From Pithys albifrons albifrons (taxonomy: Eukaryota; Chordata; Aves; Passeriformes; Thamnophilidae), in the NCBI RefSeq assembly GCF_047495875.1, contig NC_092465.1, positions 8,667,160 through 8,731,159 on the forward strand: a stretch of 64,000 nt of DNA, read 5' to 3'. The notes below the pieces were generated by a model that searched no databases, was not told the origin of the DNA, and saw only the letters and a list, made by a program, of their open reading frames with translations. Position 1 is the stretch's first letter. Every line of letters starts with the position of its first letter. Made by a program: the position numbers and the translations under genes. Below, piece after piece: positions 22,201-36,984 of this stretch.

Positions 22201-24984
22201 ACATGATCTGTTTGAATACTCACACCTTCAGTGAAAGAGAACTTGGACAGTGGTGTGAATGTACGGTCTCAGAATCTTAATTTATACTTCATTTTGGAAT
22301 GAGAAAAAACAAAACCAAATCCCGCTCCTCTTAGATGTTAAATGCTTCCTGAATAAAGGATACATGTCCTGCTCCAATCAAGAGCTGCAGTGCCAAAAGC
22401 AGCAGTCAGAGCTGAGCTGCCCTGTCCCAAGAGCACGTACTGAAGTGCTCTCCTGTCTCATGCTCTATCTTTTCTTATTATTTTGCAACTAGACCTGGCA
22501 TTTTTGTTTGACATTTGCTACTTTGCAGGAGTCATTTAACAAAGTGAAACAACACAGCGTGCTATTACCTTACATCCCTAAACTGTGTGTTTTAATGGAT
22601 TTTATTCTGCTTCTGATGACTATAGTTTTGGGAAAACAGAAAAGGTCAAAGAGGGTCGTTAAAATTGCCCCCTTTTGCAATGTAGTATCTCATTATTTCA
22701 GTTTACAGTGTTTCAAATATCAGACAGATATTTACTGCTCTTCATCCATATCAAACCGTCACAGCTCAGAAAGTAGCTCTCCAGTAGAGGAACCAATTAG
22801 AAATAGCACATGGTGGGAAGTATCTTTTTCTGCATTTTAATTTCCTAAAGTGTTAGCAGTAACCTGTGAATTTCCAAAGAGGGAACATATCAGCATGATA
22901 CTTGAAGATTCATTACTTTTTTCATCATTCTACAGAGAACTTTTTGGCTGAAAGCACCGCCAACATCAAATTACCCAATACTAAGGTTAGGTTTGGTTCT
23001 TTTGAGCAGCTTTGCAATACTGAATGATAAAAGAATCCCAAGCTATCAGTGTACTTTTTTTAGACACTGTAGCACACTCATATTGAATGTTTTCTATTGT
23101 GTTGCCCTCAAACCATTACAAAACAAGTAAAATATTGTGCAACTGCAGATGTGCCATTATAAATCCCCATGTTTCTGAATTCTAGAGATGAAAATGAAAT
23201 CCTGATATTCAGAGAATCCCTTTTATGCACTGACAGCTATTAAACCCCTTTCCCTGTTCTAGGGTGACAGCTCTACTAACAAAGACTGTTAAAGGTATGG
23301 TACAGTGCAGTGCAAGACTATCAATTGACTTCCTTCCATTGGGGCAACTTCTCCCCTCCGAAACATTTTTTACCCCTCTGAGCAATAGTTTATTTATTGT
23401 GAAAATGACTGTATGAATAAGTGAAGTCCCTCCTCGGACATTAGACCAAATTTGCAGGGCTCAAAAACCCTTGAGATATCTAGTGAATACAAATACTTTA
23501 AATTGAAGGTGAAGACCATCCTTTGAGACTTTGGGGGGTTTTTTTATAAATATAAACCTGGGTAAATTATCATTTCACCTTCATCTACAACTCTTAACTG
23601 CAGTGGTTCATTAGTGAGCAGCTCAGATGCCTCAGACTGTGGGAGAAGAGAAAGTCACAACAGCCAAGGTAAGAAAAACTTGTATGTAAACGGAAGCTCA
23701 GAGGCAGGAGGTATGACTCCAAAATGGGCCTCTGCTCACAAGCAACCCCATGCATGTAATTTCCAAATACCAGTCCTATTTTCAAGATTTTGATCACACC
23801 CTTTCCAGGAATTCCAAACATTTTAAACTAGCTGAATTTTTTCATTTATTTTAAGCATTTCTATTACCGCATGTTTATATATATATAAATATGAAACCCT
23901 TTGACAGCATTCTGAAAAATTTTAGACTGTATGCATGTAGAAATGAATCATAACTTGATAGATAAAATATGCTAACAGTGATGAGAATATATTGGAGTAT
24001 CTGCTGGAGCTCTGGAGAAATCAGATGACAAGCCACCAATTATTATTTAGTATAACTCCAACAAACACCAATGAACAGACTCAATAAAAATTTATGAAGA
24101 ACTGGCCTCATTTCTCTGCCTGAAAGTTATGGCACAGTTGAATTTTCTAGAACAAGTATGTTGAGGAACAGCCAAACTTCCCTGAAGGGAGAGATTTTTG
24201 ACACAGTTCTGGAGACCCTCTCTACCTTATGTAGATCCACCGGTTTGGACATGGAGAGAAATCTCCATAAAGCACTGGTAAACAAAGGAAGGTCTGGGAG
24301 GAAAGTCAACAGCGTGAGATGTGAAGTCAGATGAAACTCAACATCTGAAAATATTCAGTTTCATTCAACAAAGTGAAATAGGAGACATGTAATTTATGAT
24401 AATTTTCAATAAAAATAGGGCAAAAAGGCTAATTACAGTGACAATTTAATGATCTTAATGAAAAAAATAATTTTAAACAAATGGAAAATTTCCACACTTG
24501 GGAGAAAACATGAACAGAGCAGAATCTGTAGAAATCCATCTGGATCTGGCATGGGAGGAAATCTCAGCAGCAGGAATAACCTCCAGCAAATCAGATATCT
24601 TTGATAGGAAAGGATTTGAAAAAAGGACAGACCAGGATAAGGACAGCAATAAATGCACATTTTTGCAGCCCTGATCAGATAAGTTTCAGACTAACAGAAA
24701 GCAGCTGGCAGGAAAATAAATAAGAAATAAGCCATAGTGTTGTAGGGGTAGAGCATATATTTCTGCTCAAATATTTGTTTCTTTGCAGCAGTGAGCAGTA
24801 GCCAGTCATATTAATAAATTGAAGATTTAATGGATGTCAAACCAATATAGAACATGAACTATTCCTGGTATGATTTTTGAAGCAGACTATTCAAATTTTA
24901 AACACTCCATGATTAGGACCAATATCTGAATATTGAAGCATATTTTCAGATGTGCAAGATAATATAAAATCATAGGAAAAAATA
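19225..24984. other. Non-coding stretch, no gene recognised
   Basis: It contains a 17-base G homopolymer near 20.29 kb and many short open frames of no known family. The moderately GC-rich part at 20.55-21.25 kb has overlapping frames on both strands but no motif I recognise. Confidence 0.5.
20286..20302. repeat. Poly-G homopolymer (17 G)
   Basis: Seventeen consecutive G bases interrupt AT-rich DNA. Such runs can form intermolecular quadruplex structures and are prone to sequencing length error. Confidence 0.95.
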
Positions 24985-25060
24985 ATGACCTCCAAGACTA
25001 TCAAGTCCAACCCTGTACTAAAAGATCATATGACTCATGCTCACATGTATGATTATTCAA
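24985..25060 (-). mobile_element. Possible degraded CR1 3' end, minus strand
   Basis: The plus strand reads 'gacctccaagactatcaagtccaaccctgtac', which resembles the CR1 block 'gacctctaagatcatcaagtccaacc'. Only this short part is convincing and the borders are uncertain. Confidence 0.4.
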
Positions 25061-25935
25061 GCCTGAAACATTGTCCCCATTTTAGAGAGAACTCATGAAA
25101 TTCAAGCTTGAATTTGGGATCTGAAGGCTGGACACCAACAGTACATTTTGAAGTGGAGCCAATTTCACCCACAGCACAGGCTAAAGGGCACCTTCCCCAC
25201 TCCACGTGGGAGAAGCACATTCACATTTCTGGCAGATATTTTTATGAGCAGTTGAAGAAAGAGAAGTTTCCTGTCCTGGTTCCTAGGAATGCTGCCTGAA
25301 AAGAAAGATACTCTGTGCGTGTTTAAGGTGATTATACTTATTTTTGGAGTGTCTCTTTGAAATACTTCACAGTATTCTTGGCACTGAGGCAGAATTTGAA
25401 GTGGTGGCTCAAAAGCTTCACCTACATCCATTGTTTAACATAGTAGCAACTTGACAGAGAGTTTCTTTTGTAAGGGCAAGCAATGTCCTTTGCACAGCTC
25501 AAGCACAATGGACATCCGTGGGGCTGGCACTGACATCTGCTAGCACTGCCCAGAGAGAAAGCAGCTACAAAATACATCTTTTAACAAAAGAAACCACCTC
25601 AAGTTTTAAATGCTGTATTACAAATTGGTATTTTTCCTTTCTTTCAATGTGGGGTTTCTTTTGGTGGACAGAGATTTACATTTATTGATCTTTATGAGAA
25701 ACACAGTTGTGTATGCCCATGACATAGTGATCCTTTGAATCTGGTTCTGGAAAACTCTTTTAAACTAAGAGACAGTGCAAGGAACACAAAGCACAACAGC
25801 TTGGTTACCTTGTTGATAAGGGTTTGGGTTTTTTAATGTTGCATGCAGTAATTTTTAAAAATCTATCACATCAGGCATTTTTAACATTTTTCACTGTGCC
25901 AATGCAAATGAGTATGATATATACAGTCTGCAATG

Positions 25936-26085
25936 GTCACAGAATCATTGAATGCTTTGGGTTGAAAGGGACCTTAAGAAGATCACCTAGTTTCGACTCC
26001 CTGCTTTGCCAGGGACACCTTCCACTAGACCAGGTTGCTCAAAATCTCATCCAACCTGACTTTGAACTCTTCCAGGGCTAGGGCA
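25936..26085 (-). mobile_element. CR1 LINE 3' end, minus strand
   Basis: The plus strand begins with 'cagaatcattgaatg', then 'tttgggttgaaagggacctt', 'gccagggacaccttccactagaccaggttgctcaaaatctcatccaacctgactttgaactcttccagggc'. This is the reverse complement of the CR1 3' region in the correct order. About 150 bases remain, 5' truncated. Frames of 85 and 87 codons overlap it on the two strands and should not be read as genes. Confidence 0.92.
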
Positions 26086-29000
26086 ATGGGGTGTGTGTAC
26101 ACAGGGATGCTCAGAAGCAAGTACAGATACCCCATGGGCACAGCCTGTGTGTAGGAGTGGGCACCTGCAGTTCTAAAAGTAAAATCAGCAAATCTGTGGG
26201 AATCCTTGTGTTTTGGTTCCATTACCATCAGCATGGGTTGTACATCGGGACTAAATCTGCTGAAACTTTGAGTCAAATCCAAACACAATCAATAAATACC
26301 AGGTTTTGGCATAAATAGTAAGCAACAACAACACAGATAAATGCTGAGAGGGTAGGCTAGGAGCTCTTGTAGGATTACAAGGATAATTTTTCATTGTCTC
26401 GGAGGCTCAGCTCATTAGTACCTGGACATCTTTTAAAAAGACACTTCAGAACAGAGCTGGAAGGGATCATTCTGGCATTCAGACTTCACAATCCTTTTCT
26501 GGGATCCATTGACCTTCAGGCTTGTAACTTAGTATCCACCTAAACAGACTAAAGTGCAATGTCTATCTCACTGTAAATCTAGCTATGTCATATGTAATTC
26601 ATTTTTTACTACAACACACAGTCATAGTCATCCTTATCATCAGGAAAAGTGATGTACTGCTTATTGTAGTGTTAAAAAAAATAAATCCAGAGATTACTGT
26701 ACAGCAATATCAGAGCATGAAAGAGATTTAAGATTGCTTTGTTTAAGCTGTACAAATGGCAGGCAACAATAACAATAAAAAGGCGGGGGACCCCTTCTTT
26801 CATGGTGTTTTCTCAAATTATACTTGAAATATTGGAACTCTGCTATTATAGTTATCTAGGACAGACCAAATACTGATTAATAAAAATCACTGTAATGACA
26901 CCAGCTGTATGGAGGTCCCACTGAAGGTAGTATAATCATTACAGCAAGCATAAATAAGGAATTCACTCAAATACATGTTGATTGCTGTAGACACCATTGC
27001 ATTATAAAAGTACAAAGCAGTAGTATAGTATCCCCTAGTCCACGTCTGCCATGAATACTGAAGCTGATTGAGAGACAGAAACAAAGAGAGGAATATCTGC
27101 AGGAATAACTTCTCTGCAAAAGCTATTTTTCAGTACAAATGCACCTCAGCAGTTCCAGGAGAGAATTAAGAGTGAAGTCCTTTGACCAGCCTGCGCAGGA
27201 AATTTAGGCAATGCAATGTTTCCTTCTGGCTTTGGAGTCTCTGAATAATGTCAATGCAGTTAGACAGGTCTTGGGTCAAGTGCCAGGAGGTCTGCGGTGC
27301 CTTGTAAGTTATTTGTTATAATATTTTGAAGAAGTCAATTGTAGCTTTTTGTAGAGAAACACCTAACAAGACAATTTTGGTAGTATAATTTCTGGCATGA
27401 GGTGATTTTTTTGGATGTCAGACTGTACGGATACAGTAGACACGTTCAGAGTCAGAAACATTTTTTTTAATAACTTTTGCAGACATTTTCAGAGAGTTTC
27501 TAAAATTCATCAGCCCTCTGGCTACAGACTTCTGCTGATCATGTCTGAAAACCTTGGCAATTAGCAACTGTTTTACTGCATTTAAGAGCAATAAATATAC
27601 TTTACTACTTCTACTACTTATTCTTTCTGGTTATCCAAGAGAAATAATAAACACAGCTTTTAGTCACCTGAATATGTGAATCTCATGTGATAGTATGAAC
27701 TAGCAGATGGAGGAAAATAATGGAGGAAACTGCAAGGTTCCTTCTATATAGCTCTAACCACAAATGAGATCAGATGCTTTCTGCTCAGCAACAAAGAAAA
27801 GCCAGTTGCAGAACTGTAAAATCCCCCATATCCTGCTAAATTAAACTTTTACTAGAAGGGTAGAGGAAAGATTAGACTTTCTACTCTGGACCTTATACTA
27901 TGATAATTCTTCACTCTTCAGATTGAAGAGTACAATCCTGGCTGCTTCATTCATGTGATCAGACACTGAGGCCTAAACCAAATAAAAAAAGTGATCTGCT
28001 TTGATGGGATTATTTCCACAAAGGCGGGTTTGCAGAACAAGAGCTTAAGTAGCCCACCCATGTGGTGTTCCTTGGAAGTCTTCAGGGAAATCTCCAGAGA
28101 GAGGCTTTACGGAAGTGCTGTGTAAATTCACTTAGGAGGAAGGGTCAAACACTTGCCTGATTCAATTCAAAACAGTGTTGTTGATATTAGCTATTCTCTA
28201 AGGTCTTCCCTGTACAGATCTGACCTGTAGAACCAGCTGTATATTAACATTATTATTTTATGCTTCCACAACAGATAGGTTTAATAAGCAGCCATCTCTT
28301 TTCAGTACTCCTGCTATGAAATAAAACAGAAATACTGTCTGTAATAACAGCAAGGTCAACATGTACTGCTAAGAAACAGAAGAGCATTTCACCAGAGAAT
28401 GGAAAGGATGCTAAATATTTTAAGAATCTGCTGCTTAAATAAAAAGAAACCTCCTGTGCATTAAAAATACATTTATTGATCCTTTTCAGTATTCAACAGA
28501 AATACTTCCAACAAAAGAAAACTTAAAAGGACTTGTCAGTTGCTGAAATGGGTAGGTTTATAGGACTGCCTTTGATAAAGGTAGCAGAAATCATGAAACA
28601 TAGTTAAGAAAAGGATTTGGATCCCTCCTTTCTGTTCAGTATTTAACCCAAATTACAATTTAAGTGTTGACAGTGCAAGGAATGAATTAAAAGAGTGAGA
28701 TAAAAAGAAAAAAAAGGTTCATTGCTTAAGACATCCTAGCTAATTTATACAGATAGAATTGTTAAAAAAAAAAAGTTAAAAAGACCCCCACTGTTGGCAT
28801 TTGACAGAAATAGAAATCATCTTTACTCTCAGCATATTCTTCTCATCTTTCCTCTCCTTCCCTTAGTGAATATGAGTTAGAAATTACCACTGGCAAAACA
28901 ACCTCTGAAACATTTTGAAATCCCAAAGAAAAAGAACCAGGTTTTATTTCTGCTAATATGCACTCTGGAGTAAATTCACACCCAAACCTTTCTCCTACCT

Positions 29001-32000
29001 CTCAGATGACCCCATAACATGGAGACTGACCATCCTCAGCACATCACATTTGCACCATTTCTTTAATGTCTTTTTATCTTTCCAGCTCTGGGTTATAATT
29101 TTCACAAGAGACAAAGAGACAAGTCATTTTGGGGAAGAATGAAGAACTCTTTTTTTGGTAGTATTTAAAAAATAACTGCAATGACTTAGGCAGTACTATA
29201 CGTAGAACCTGCACTGAAAATCTTAGAGTCCAATCTGAGAGTTTGGTAGGCACATTTTTAATGTGTGTGAACAACCCAGACTCCAGCTTTGATCACAAAG
29301 GGTGAATGGGAGATGGGGTACTCTATTTTTTATTTGTTGTACTTCTGGTTTATTAAAGGGTCAAAAAGTAAACAACCTGTATTTATGATCCCTGTCTTTC
29401 TTGTCCTTGTATATCTGTATATATCCCTCAGTTAGAAAATGTCAAGGCAGATGCAATTTGAAGTGAATACTGATTCCAAATGACCCATAAAGAGAGCTGG
29501 CTTTTCTTTATAGACACCATAACTCTGGGAAGCCCAGCAGACACAAGGGGGACCAGAAGTTGCAGGGTTGAGACCTGATGACTGATGTACAAAGGAAAAG
29601 AGCTGTAAGTAGGTCTTGACACGTAACAGTGGAAACCAGGCTGGACTTTTGTTCTGAGCACCTCATTGAATCTGCCAAGGATTCTCACTACTGGAAATAA
29701 GGCCCTTTGAAGCCTCATGCATGGATTAATGTGCTTGGATCAATAACCCTGAATAGGGGATGCTACTGACATATGCCAAGAACCATCAAACCATTGCTAC
29801 CAATGTCTGCCCTCACCTGTTTGTGTTGTGGAGCTCTGAAAATACAGGGAAGAATGGGCCAGCTGACTGGCACCAGTCTCACCCGCCAGAGTTGGCTGTT
29901 ACTAAATAATTTGCAGCAGGACAGAGACACGCAGATTCAAATTGTTAATTCTCAGGGGTTTTTTTCCTCAGGGAAATACCACAAATCCAAGTGTTATGGA
30001 CCTTTAAACTGGGGAATTACAGGCAAGTTTCAATTCTTTACTACTACATCCCATATAATAGAATTGTGCCATGTGAGGCCAACTTTGATTTCAAGATCCA
30101 GCACCAAGAAATTTCTTCCACAGATGGAGCTTGTAGGACTCACGCTCTTACAAGTCCATACTGAAAATTAATCTATGCTCAATTTGTCTATCAAAGGACA
30201 TTACTCTCCACCACAACATGACAGATTTTAATAACAGTTTGTGATAATCATTAGTTTTAAAACTGATTTTGATTTCCTGCAAATTACTGCAGTAATCCAT
30301 TAATTAGTTCCTGTAATTTGATATGTCACTGTATCAGGAAAATAAACAAATTAAAAAAAATAAATATAAAAAGTGACAAAACCATGACAAATATAATTTG
30401 GCAATTAAAATTCCAAAAAGACCACATAGGTATTTCTAACCCTGTCCATCCTTTATGTCTTCCCACTTCTATATGTACAAAAGTGATGTAGAAACCCCAC
30501 AATAATTGCTGAAGTTACTCATTAAAACACAGAATTATGTCAAAGTAAGGAAAAGGTTTCTGACATCTAAAGACAAGGTAAATGTTTATGAAGAAATGAG
30601 TTTGCAGATCAATCTTATAGCTAAAACACTGGTATAAATTAGCATTCTTGTGTCAAGTATCTGAAACAACAGAACTTATCTTTTAGTAACCAAAGCTAAA
30701 AATATGGAAGAGTTACTTTTGCTTTCAGTAGGACAAGTGCTTTGCATAGAATTAAATATTCATTAAAAAACGTGGTTCTAAAAATAGGTAATTTATCTCT
30801 GCAACCATAAACACAGGGACCAGGAGATATATCCATATAATAGGGAAGGTGAGGCATATTCTAGTACAATAATGTCCCTCAGGACATACTGATGTGTCCT
30901 GCAAAGACCTTCATCTCTGCGGGGCCTGTGCTGTCTGCCTTCCAGATGGACCAAGTCAGGAGTTAGAAAAAGACAGTGGAGAAAAGACACAATGTTTCTC
31001 AAAAGCTCTCTTACAATATCTCTTTCTAAGCTTTCAATATGTTTGCTTCAACACTGTGCAAGTGCATTCAGCATTCACATAAATAGGAATATTACTTTTG
31101 TTTGCCCACCAACAGGTTAAAATCCTGGAAATTCTTCCAGAAAAGAGGTGTAGTGGATGAGGCAAGATGCCAGGGGAAGACCAAGCTGATTTCATGTTTC
31201 CCAGCACACTTCAGCTCAGAGGAGGGCTTTGCTGGAATATAAAGATCTGGCTATTCCTAATTGATTGGCACTTTTATGAAGGCTACAAATGTGGGAACTC
31301 AGCTGGAACCATTATAAATTTTGATAGTTGTCAAAATTGGGATTAAGGTCAGGTCTTAGAAGGGTGTGGGAGTGTAGGGTAGTCAAGACATTAATCCACT
31401 GACAGCAAAACCACAAGACAAAGTTTGAAATAGAGAGTTCTTCATGAATCTTACATTAATTTCTTTCCTCTATGGAAAGGCAATGCACTAGAGGGGTGTT
31501 TCTCAAATAATGTGCATGTGTGCACAGAAATATTGGTGTCACATATTTAAACTGAAAGGAAGAAAACAGTGTTCTTGTTTCACTTGGCTGAAAGAGGCCA
31601 AGTGAGCGAGGGAGGAATATGGCCCTGGTTGATAAAGTAACATCTTTCATATTAAGTGCATTGTCATATCTAAATTCTTCAGCTCGACTACAAAACATGT
31701 GAATCTATATTTAATTTACCAGCTTTATGAATTTTACAACATAGCCTGGAAAGGCAAGAGGAAGGTGTGGAGGGGAAAGTTACAGAATTAATAGATTAAA
31801 ATATTAAGACTAATTCTAGACACACAGAAATACAATTTTTAAAAAGAGAACTATTGGGCCTGTGGAAAATACATGGGAAAGAAACAATTTAGGCATGCTA
31901 AGTCAATGTTTCCTTTGCTTCATATCCTGGTTTGAGTTTATAACGAATGGCTATTCAAAAGTTTTGTTAAGGAATTTCCTTTAATTTCTAAATGATAAAA

Positions 32001-35000
32001 ATGAGATTCACTAAGCTTTCAAAGAAAAGCTCCAAGCACTTACAGCTTCATACAAGGCCTTCAAAACCTCTCAGCTCACGGTTCAACCTTTAGTAAGATG
32101 ATATAAAATATTGGCTTTGTTTTTTAAACAGCCATTATTAGTTACTTATCCATAGATCTGTTTGAATTTTTCTGAGCAAAGGTTCCCTGGTATGATAGAA
32201 AAGGACTAATGAAAATATTTTTTTAAAAATTAATAAAATTATTTATTTTGGTAAAATAAACATAAGCACTGCATTTTCTTTCTCCAATTTAACATGGCAA
32301 ACACTTTCTATAAAAATGGGTAGAAAACATGAAACTAAAAAAATATTAAACTTACAACAAAAACTTGTTATTTTAAGGTTATAACAGTTACTAGAGGAAA
32401 ACCCTCTCATTCTCCAATACAGTTAGAAAAAAAATCAAAAACAAGTAGAATTTTCAGCTGAGAAAAGTATATAATTTAATAGGGTTCCTATGTTTGAGGA
32501 GAGGGGTTTACAATGCCTACAGAATAACATTTTGCCACTTGTGCTTTTTCTAGTGTCCTGTAATAATATCAATAAATTCTGAGAGTTTGTTATATGGAAA
32601 GAGGGAACAGAGATCTGTGTTAAGCAAGTCCCATGGGATCAAATCCAGCCCAGTATAAATTTGTGTCTCTGCTGTTGCCATGAAGAGTAATGGGACAGAC
32701 TTTCAGTGACTCCAAGGTGTAGTTCCTTTGAGTTCATGAAACTGTGCTGGTTCTCTCCCACTGCTGATTTACATTCATTGATGCGATTCATCCTGGGCTT
32801 AGAAATGTTTCTGGGTGTGAGGAATGGCATTTCAAACACAAGCACATGAGTTATGGTCTCTTAGGAAAAGAGAGGAATTTCTCAGGGTACACACATGAGG
32901 TTGTGACTATTATTTAGTAACTATTCTCTTCCCTTTAACCTAGATACTTAGATTTTCCTTCTACAGGAGAAAAAGTTCATTTCCTGTAGGTAATGAGAAA
33001 GGATAGGGATTTTTTAGCTGTGTTAAAAGGATCTGTGACAGTCTAACTTTTGTTTTCTGTTTTACTTGGTGACTACTAAAGATGCAGCCAACATTCTGAC
33101 TGAATTTCAGAGCATTGAAAGTACTTAAATATACGGGGAAATGAGTAGTTAAATCAACTCATTATTCAATAAATAGACACTATGCCCTTCAATTTCCAGG
33201 CCCATACTATTTCTACTGTTATATTTGATATGATGATTAGTAACTTATTGAGTCCACATAGCTTTCATTGGTGTACAGTAGCATTAACTTTATTGTGTCT
33301 GCATATTAATTTAATGAAACACTTTTTAAAGCCACTGAATTAATGTTCATGACTTTTAAAGATTTCCTTTGAATAACTGTAAGCTCAGTAGGATTTTAAA
33401 AATGTGATATCCTTCTCTCTATTGTGTGCAAACAGACAAAGCCAGAAGAGCGAATAAACACTGCAGACTTAACTTCAAAAATAAAATTACTAAAGGTATC
33501 CATCATACTCTTAAAAATTCCTGTGAAAATGATCTTGTTCAATTTAAAAGTCCTACAAACCTACTAATATTCTGCATAATTTATCAAGCCTTGATAACAG
33601 TGGTACAAGACATCAAATACTGCACAAGCAGGGCCTCCTGAAGAAGAGCACAGTGATGGAAACCACAGAGAAGACAAGGAAAATGAATGCCTTTACAAAT
33701 GTGTTACACTCCTTTTTCTTGACCTACATAACTTACTGCAAAACAACAACAGACACATTGGTTGGGGTTTTGTGGTAGTTTCAGTGAGACTCTTGGGTGG
33801 CAAACAAAATGAAGGTGTTTGCTGGCATCTCTGCAGGGCAAGCCCACCAAGAAATCTATTGACATTGAAGACCCTGTCAAAATGCTGCTGGACTTCAGAG
33901 AGACCAAGGTTTCAGACTAGCTTCGAAGCTTTACAAATGCTTCTGGAGAAAAAGTTGTCTCTCATAAGCCAATGTGACCATTTGCTACTATAAAGCTCGC
34001 ATTTAAACATTCACAACAATAAAATCATCCTCCTTCTATATATTTCAGATTTTCATTGGTGTTAGCACCATTAAAATCACCACATTATACAAGGGCAATG
34101 AACTTGTACCTACTTACCCCAGCATGTGATGCCCTCCTCCTCCACAGTCTGCTCTGCTTCACACACTGCTAAGATACATCCAATTATAGTAATAAAAGTC
34201 TCTACCTGCTTTCTCTGCTTATCTGAATGGAAAAACAGACACGTACTGAACTTCAGTGAACTAAAATTAACCTAATAGTCACAGTGATTTAAGCAATGGC
34301 AGGTGGTCTGGCTGCCTCTTTCTACACTTTCCAGCTGGAAGTTTGTGTTCTGTTTTTAACAAGTATTTCCAAAGCTGTTTACTGACTCAGGGAAAGGAAA
34401 ATGAAGGTCACTGCTAAGTAGCAATAGAAAAGGAGTTTCAAAACCACTCAACACTGGAGTTAACTCTTATCCCATTCTGTTTACTGGAGATGCTATCATT
34501 AATTTCAACAAGACCAAATTAAAATATCTTGGAAAATCTGAGGCAAATACATTTCTTGTATTTAAAAGTATTGACTGGTTGAGGTTTTTTCTGCTCTTTG
34601 TCCACTACCATGCTCTATCTCATGTATTCCTTCTTCAACAAGATTTAAAAAAAAAAAAAAACAACCAAAGATTACAAAGAAAGCTGAAACATATCTTGAG
34701 GGCATCTGAAGGGAGGAAAGCATTTTTGTATCAGCAATGTTATTTTTTTAAGGTTCAACTCAAGAGCTACAAAATATTGCAGACGCATAGATGGAAGTGT
34801 CAGCAGGGACAGCCTGTGGAGATCTGATGTTCAAGTTAAGAATCGTTTTATTTTGACTGAAGCATGATATGCTGGTATCTAATCTTTATCAGCAGCTTTA
34901 TCACAAAATGAACATAAAGCAGCAGAATACTGCATCTACTAATTTCTTTTCAACAAATAATGCCTTTGGGGAGGACATAAAGAGCAGCTTTGTCATCAGC

Positions 35001-36984
35001 ACTCCCTGGTGTTTGGAACTAGATTCACCTATATAAGGATAAAGTGACCTGTGCTGGGGGGGTCAGTGGCTGTGTGTGACCCGTGCTGGGACAGGGACAT
35101 CCTGAGGGACTGTACTCCCTGACCAGTGCTTCCTAAAAGGGCCATCCTGCTGAGACCAAAGAGATAATTAGTCATAAATCATGTTTCCTTCTTATCAGCC
35201 ATCTACAGATATAGCTAGAAAAAGTAGAGCAGCACCCCTGCACTCCAAATTATGCCGTGCTGTTCGTGCTCCTCATATGGAACAACATGGCTCGATACAA
35301 GTATGCAAGTGTGAATCCAAATCAAGGCAAAAACATCTATTTAAAATACTTGCTTTGATGTTCCCCTTCCTCTTTCAGGAATCTATGAAGTACTAAGGAG
35401 AATTTGCATCCTGCCTTTGCTGCGTATGGACAACAGTGGCAGTAATTCATACCTTCCTCTGAAGACCATATATTTTTTTATGCTAGGGCTGCAGTCTCAC
35501 TGAAGTAGGGAGGAAAAAAAGCCTCTGCATGCCAGAAGGTAGAACAGAAATATTTGACTCACTGAGATCAAACTTTGGAACAGTAATACATTAATTGTGA
35601 TAAAAAACTGGCTCAGATCAGAGTAGTCCTTGTCCTAGAAAAGTAACTATACATTGGGTTCAGCAGCTGTATGAAAAAGAGAGATATCTTCCATTACTTA
35701 ACTAGTATATTTTACAACTGCGTGTCAATTCAAATCCATTTTACTTTTGAAATAGTTTTTCATATTTTTGCCCCAGTAAAAGAAATAAGCTGAAGTCTGA
35801 ATATTTGGCTTGATATTATTTCCTTTTCTTTCACTGTCTTCTGCATGGCATTTTTTCTTGAGGATTTCAGGAGCTTTTAAGTTACGATGAAAGAAGAACC
35901 AGGCTATTGTTTATTCAAAAAGAATAAAAAGGAAAAACCTAAAGGAAGCTCAAATTTTAATATCTCCATCTTTAAAGAAAGTACTGGCACATCCCCACAC
36001 ACTCCAACCATCTTCCTTCCTGTTACTTTCAATCTTCATTGTGAGTGAAAAGGCCAGGCCAGAATTCGATCTATTCTTTATAGAATTAGACAAATTGCCA
36101 CACATTTTTAAGTTCCCATAGTTCCAACACAATCAATGTAATACTGACCTCAGATTCTTGACATGAGAAAATCCTGCTTCTCTAGCTCATTCCCCGGAAC
36201 ATATGTGGGAAAACACTTAGCTATAATTTCCCCTATGCATTTACACATTTTCCTTTGCAGAGATTTCTGCAGCAGTGCTAACAATAAAATGCTTGTATGG
36301 TGTATTTTTCAGTCTATTTGTGAAACTGTGGTGCTACAAGCTGGTAGGATATACAGGTTTTGAATATCAGAATCTACATTTGTGTGTGAAAAGATAACAG
36401 TGTCCTCCAGCTGGGGCCAGGTGTCATGTAAATATTCCTCATCTGAAATACAAAATAGAGTTCAGGTTTATGTATAGAATTACAGTGAAAGTCTCCCTGT
36501 ATTTTCTCCATGGCTGGCTTAAGTAGAAAGTGAAATGGATTGTGATTCACTTAAAAATAATTATATTGAGTATAACTGTTATATTAACAGAGGAAGATAG
36601 GATAAATAAAGAGTAGGACATTGGAATTTCACCATTTGCTGTATTGAAGTGAGATAATTTTGGATTTGCTTAACCTCTCTGTATCAGCAGACTAACCCCA
36701 GCAATTCTCTTTAGTAACATCCCCATGCTTTTAAGTTAAAAACTGATTTTCTATCCAAACAAAAGCATGATTTATGATAAGATTTTTTCTGAAATGGGGC
36801 ATCAAGCATCCTGTGTACTATCCCATATTGATGCATCATGATTGATGAAGTACATGATAGTATTATGCTGGGAAGATGGGAAGGAACTACGCCATCAGTA
36901 CATATTTTCCTTGAAGAAATCCCACACTTTTGCCGATTCTCAGATCCTGCAGTTTGGGTAGGAACACAACACCCTCCTGCTCCT
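26086..36984. other. Long non-coding stretch, no transposon recognised
   Basis: About 11 kb in which I identify only a 24-codon exon-like block near 33.85 kb and A/T-rich low-complexity patches (for example near 32.2-32.4 kb and the A-run near 34.65 kb). The 132-codon frame at 29773-30171 (plus) has no recognisable domain. Old repeats too diverged to see by eye may be present. Confidence 0.45.
33837..33908 (+). other. Exon-like 24-codon block, unassigned
   Basis: Seventy-two bases between a tttgctggcatctctgcag acceptor-like site and an AAG|GT donor-like site read as an open, GC-richer frame of ordinary protein composition (charged residues, then a short hydrophobic run). In the same frame a TGA lies upstream before the acceptor and a TAG lies four codons after the donor, as for a short internal exon. 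I do not recognise the protein. The donor is weak, and chance remains more likely than a gene. Confidence 0.18.

Noticed and set aside
26430..26530. Another CR1 end ('gagctggaagggatca')
   Set aside because: Only about 16 bases resemble CR1 and the following blocks do not match.
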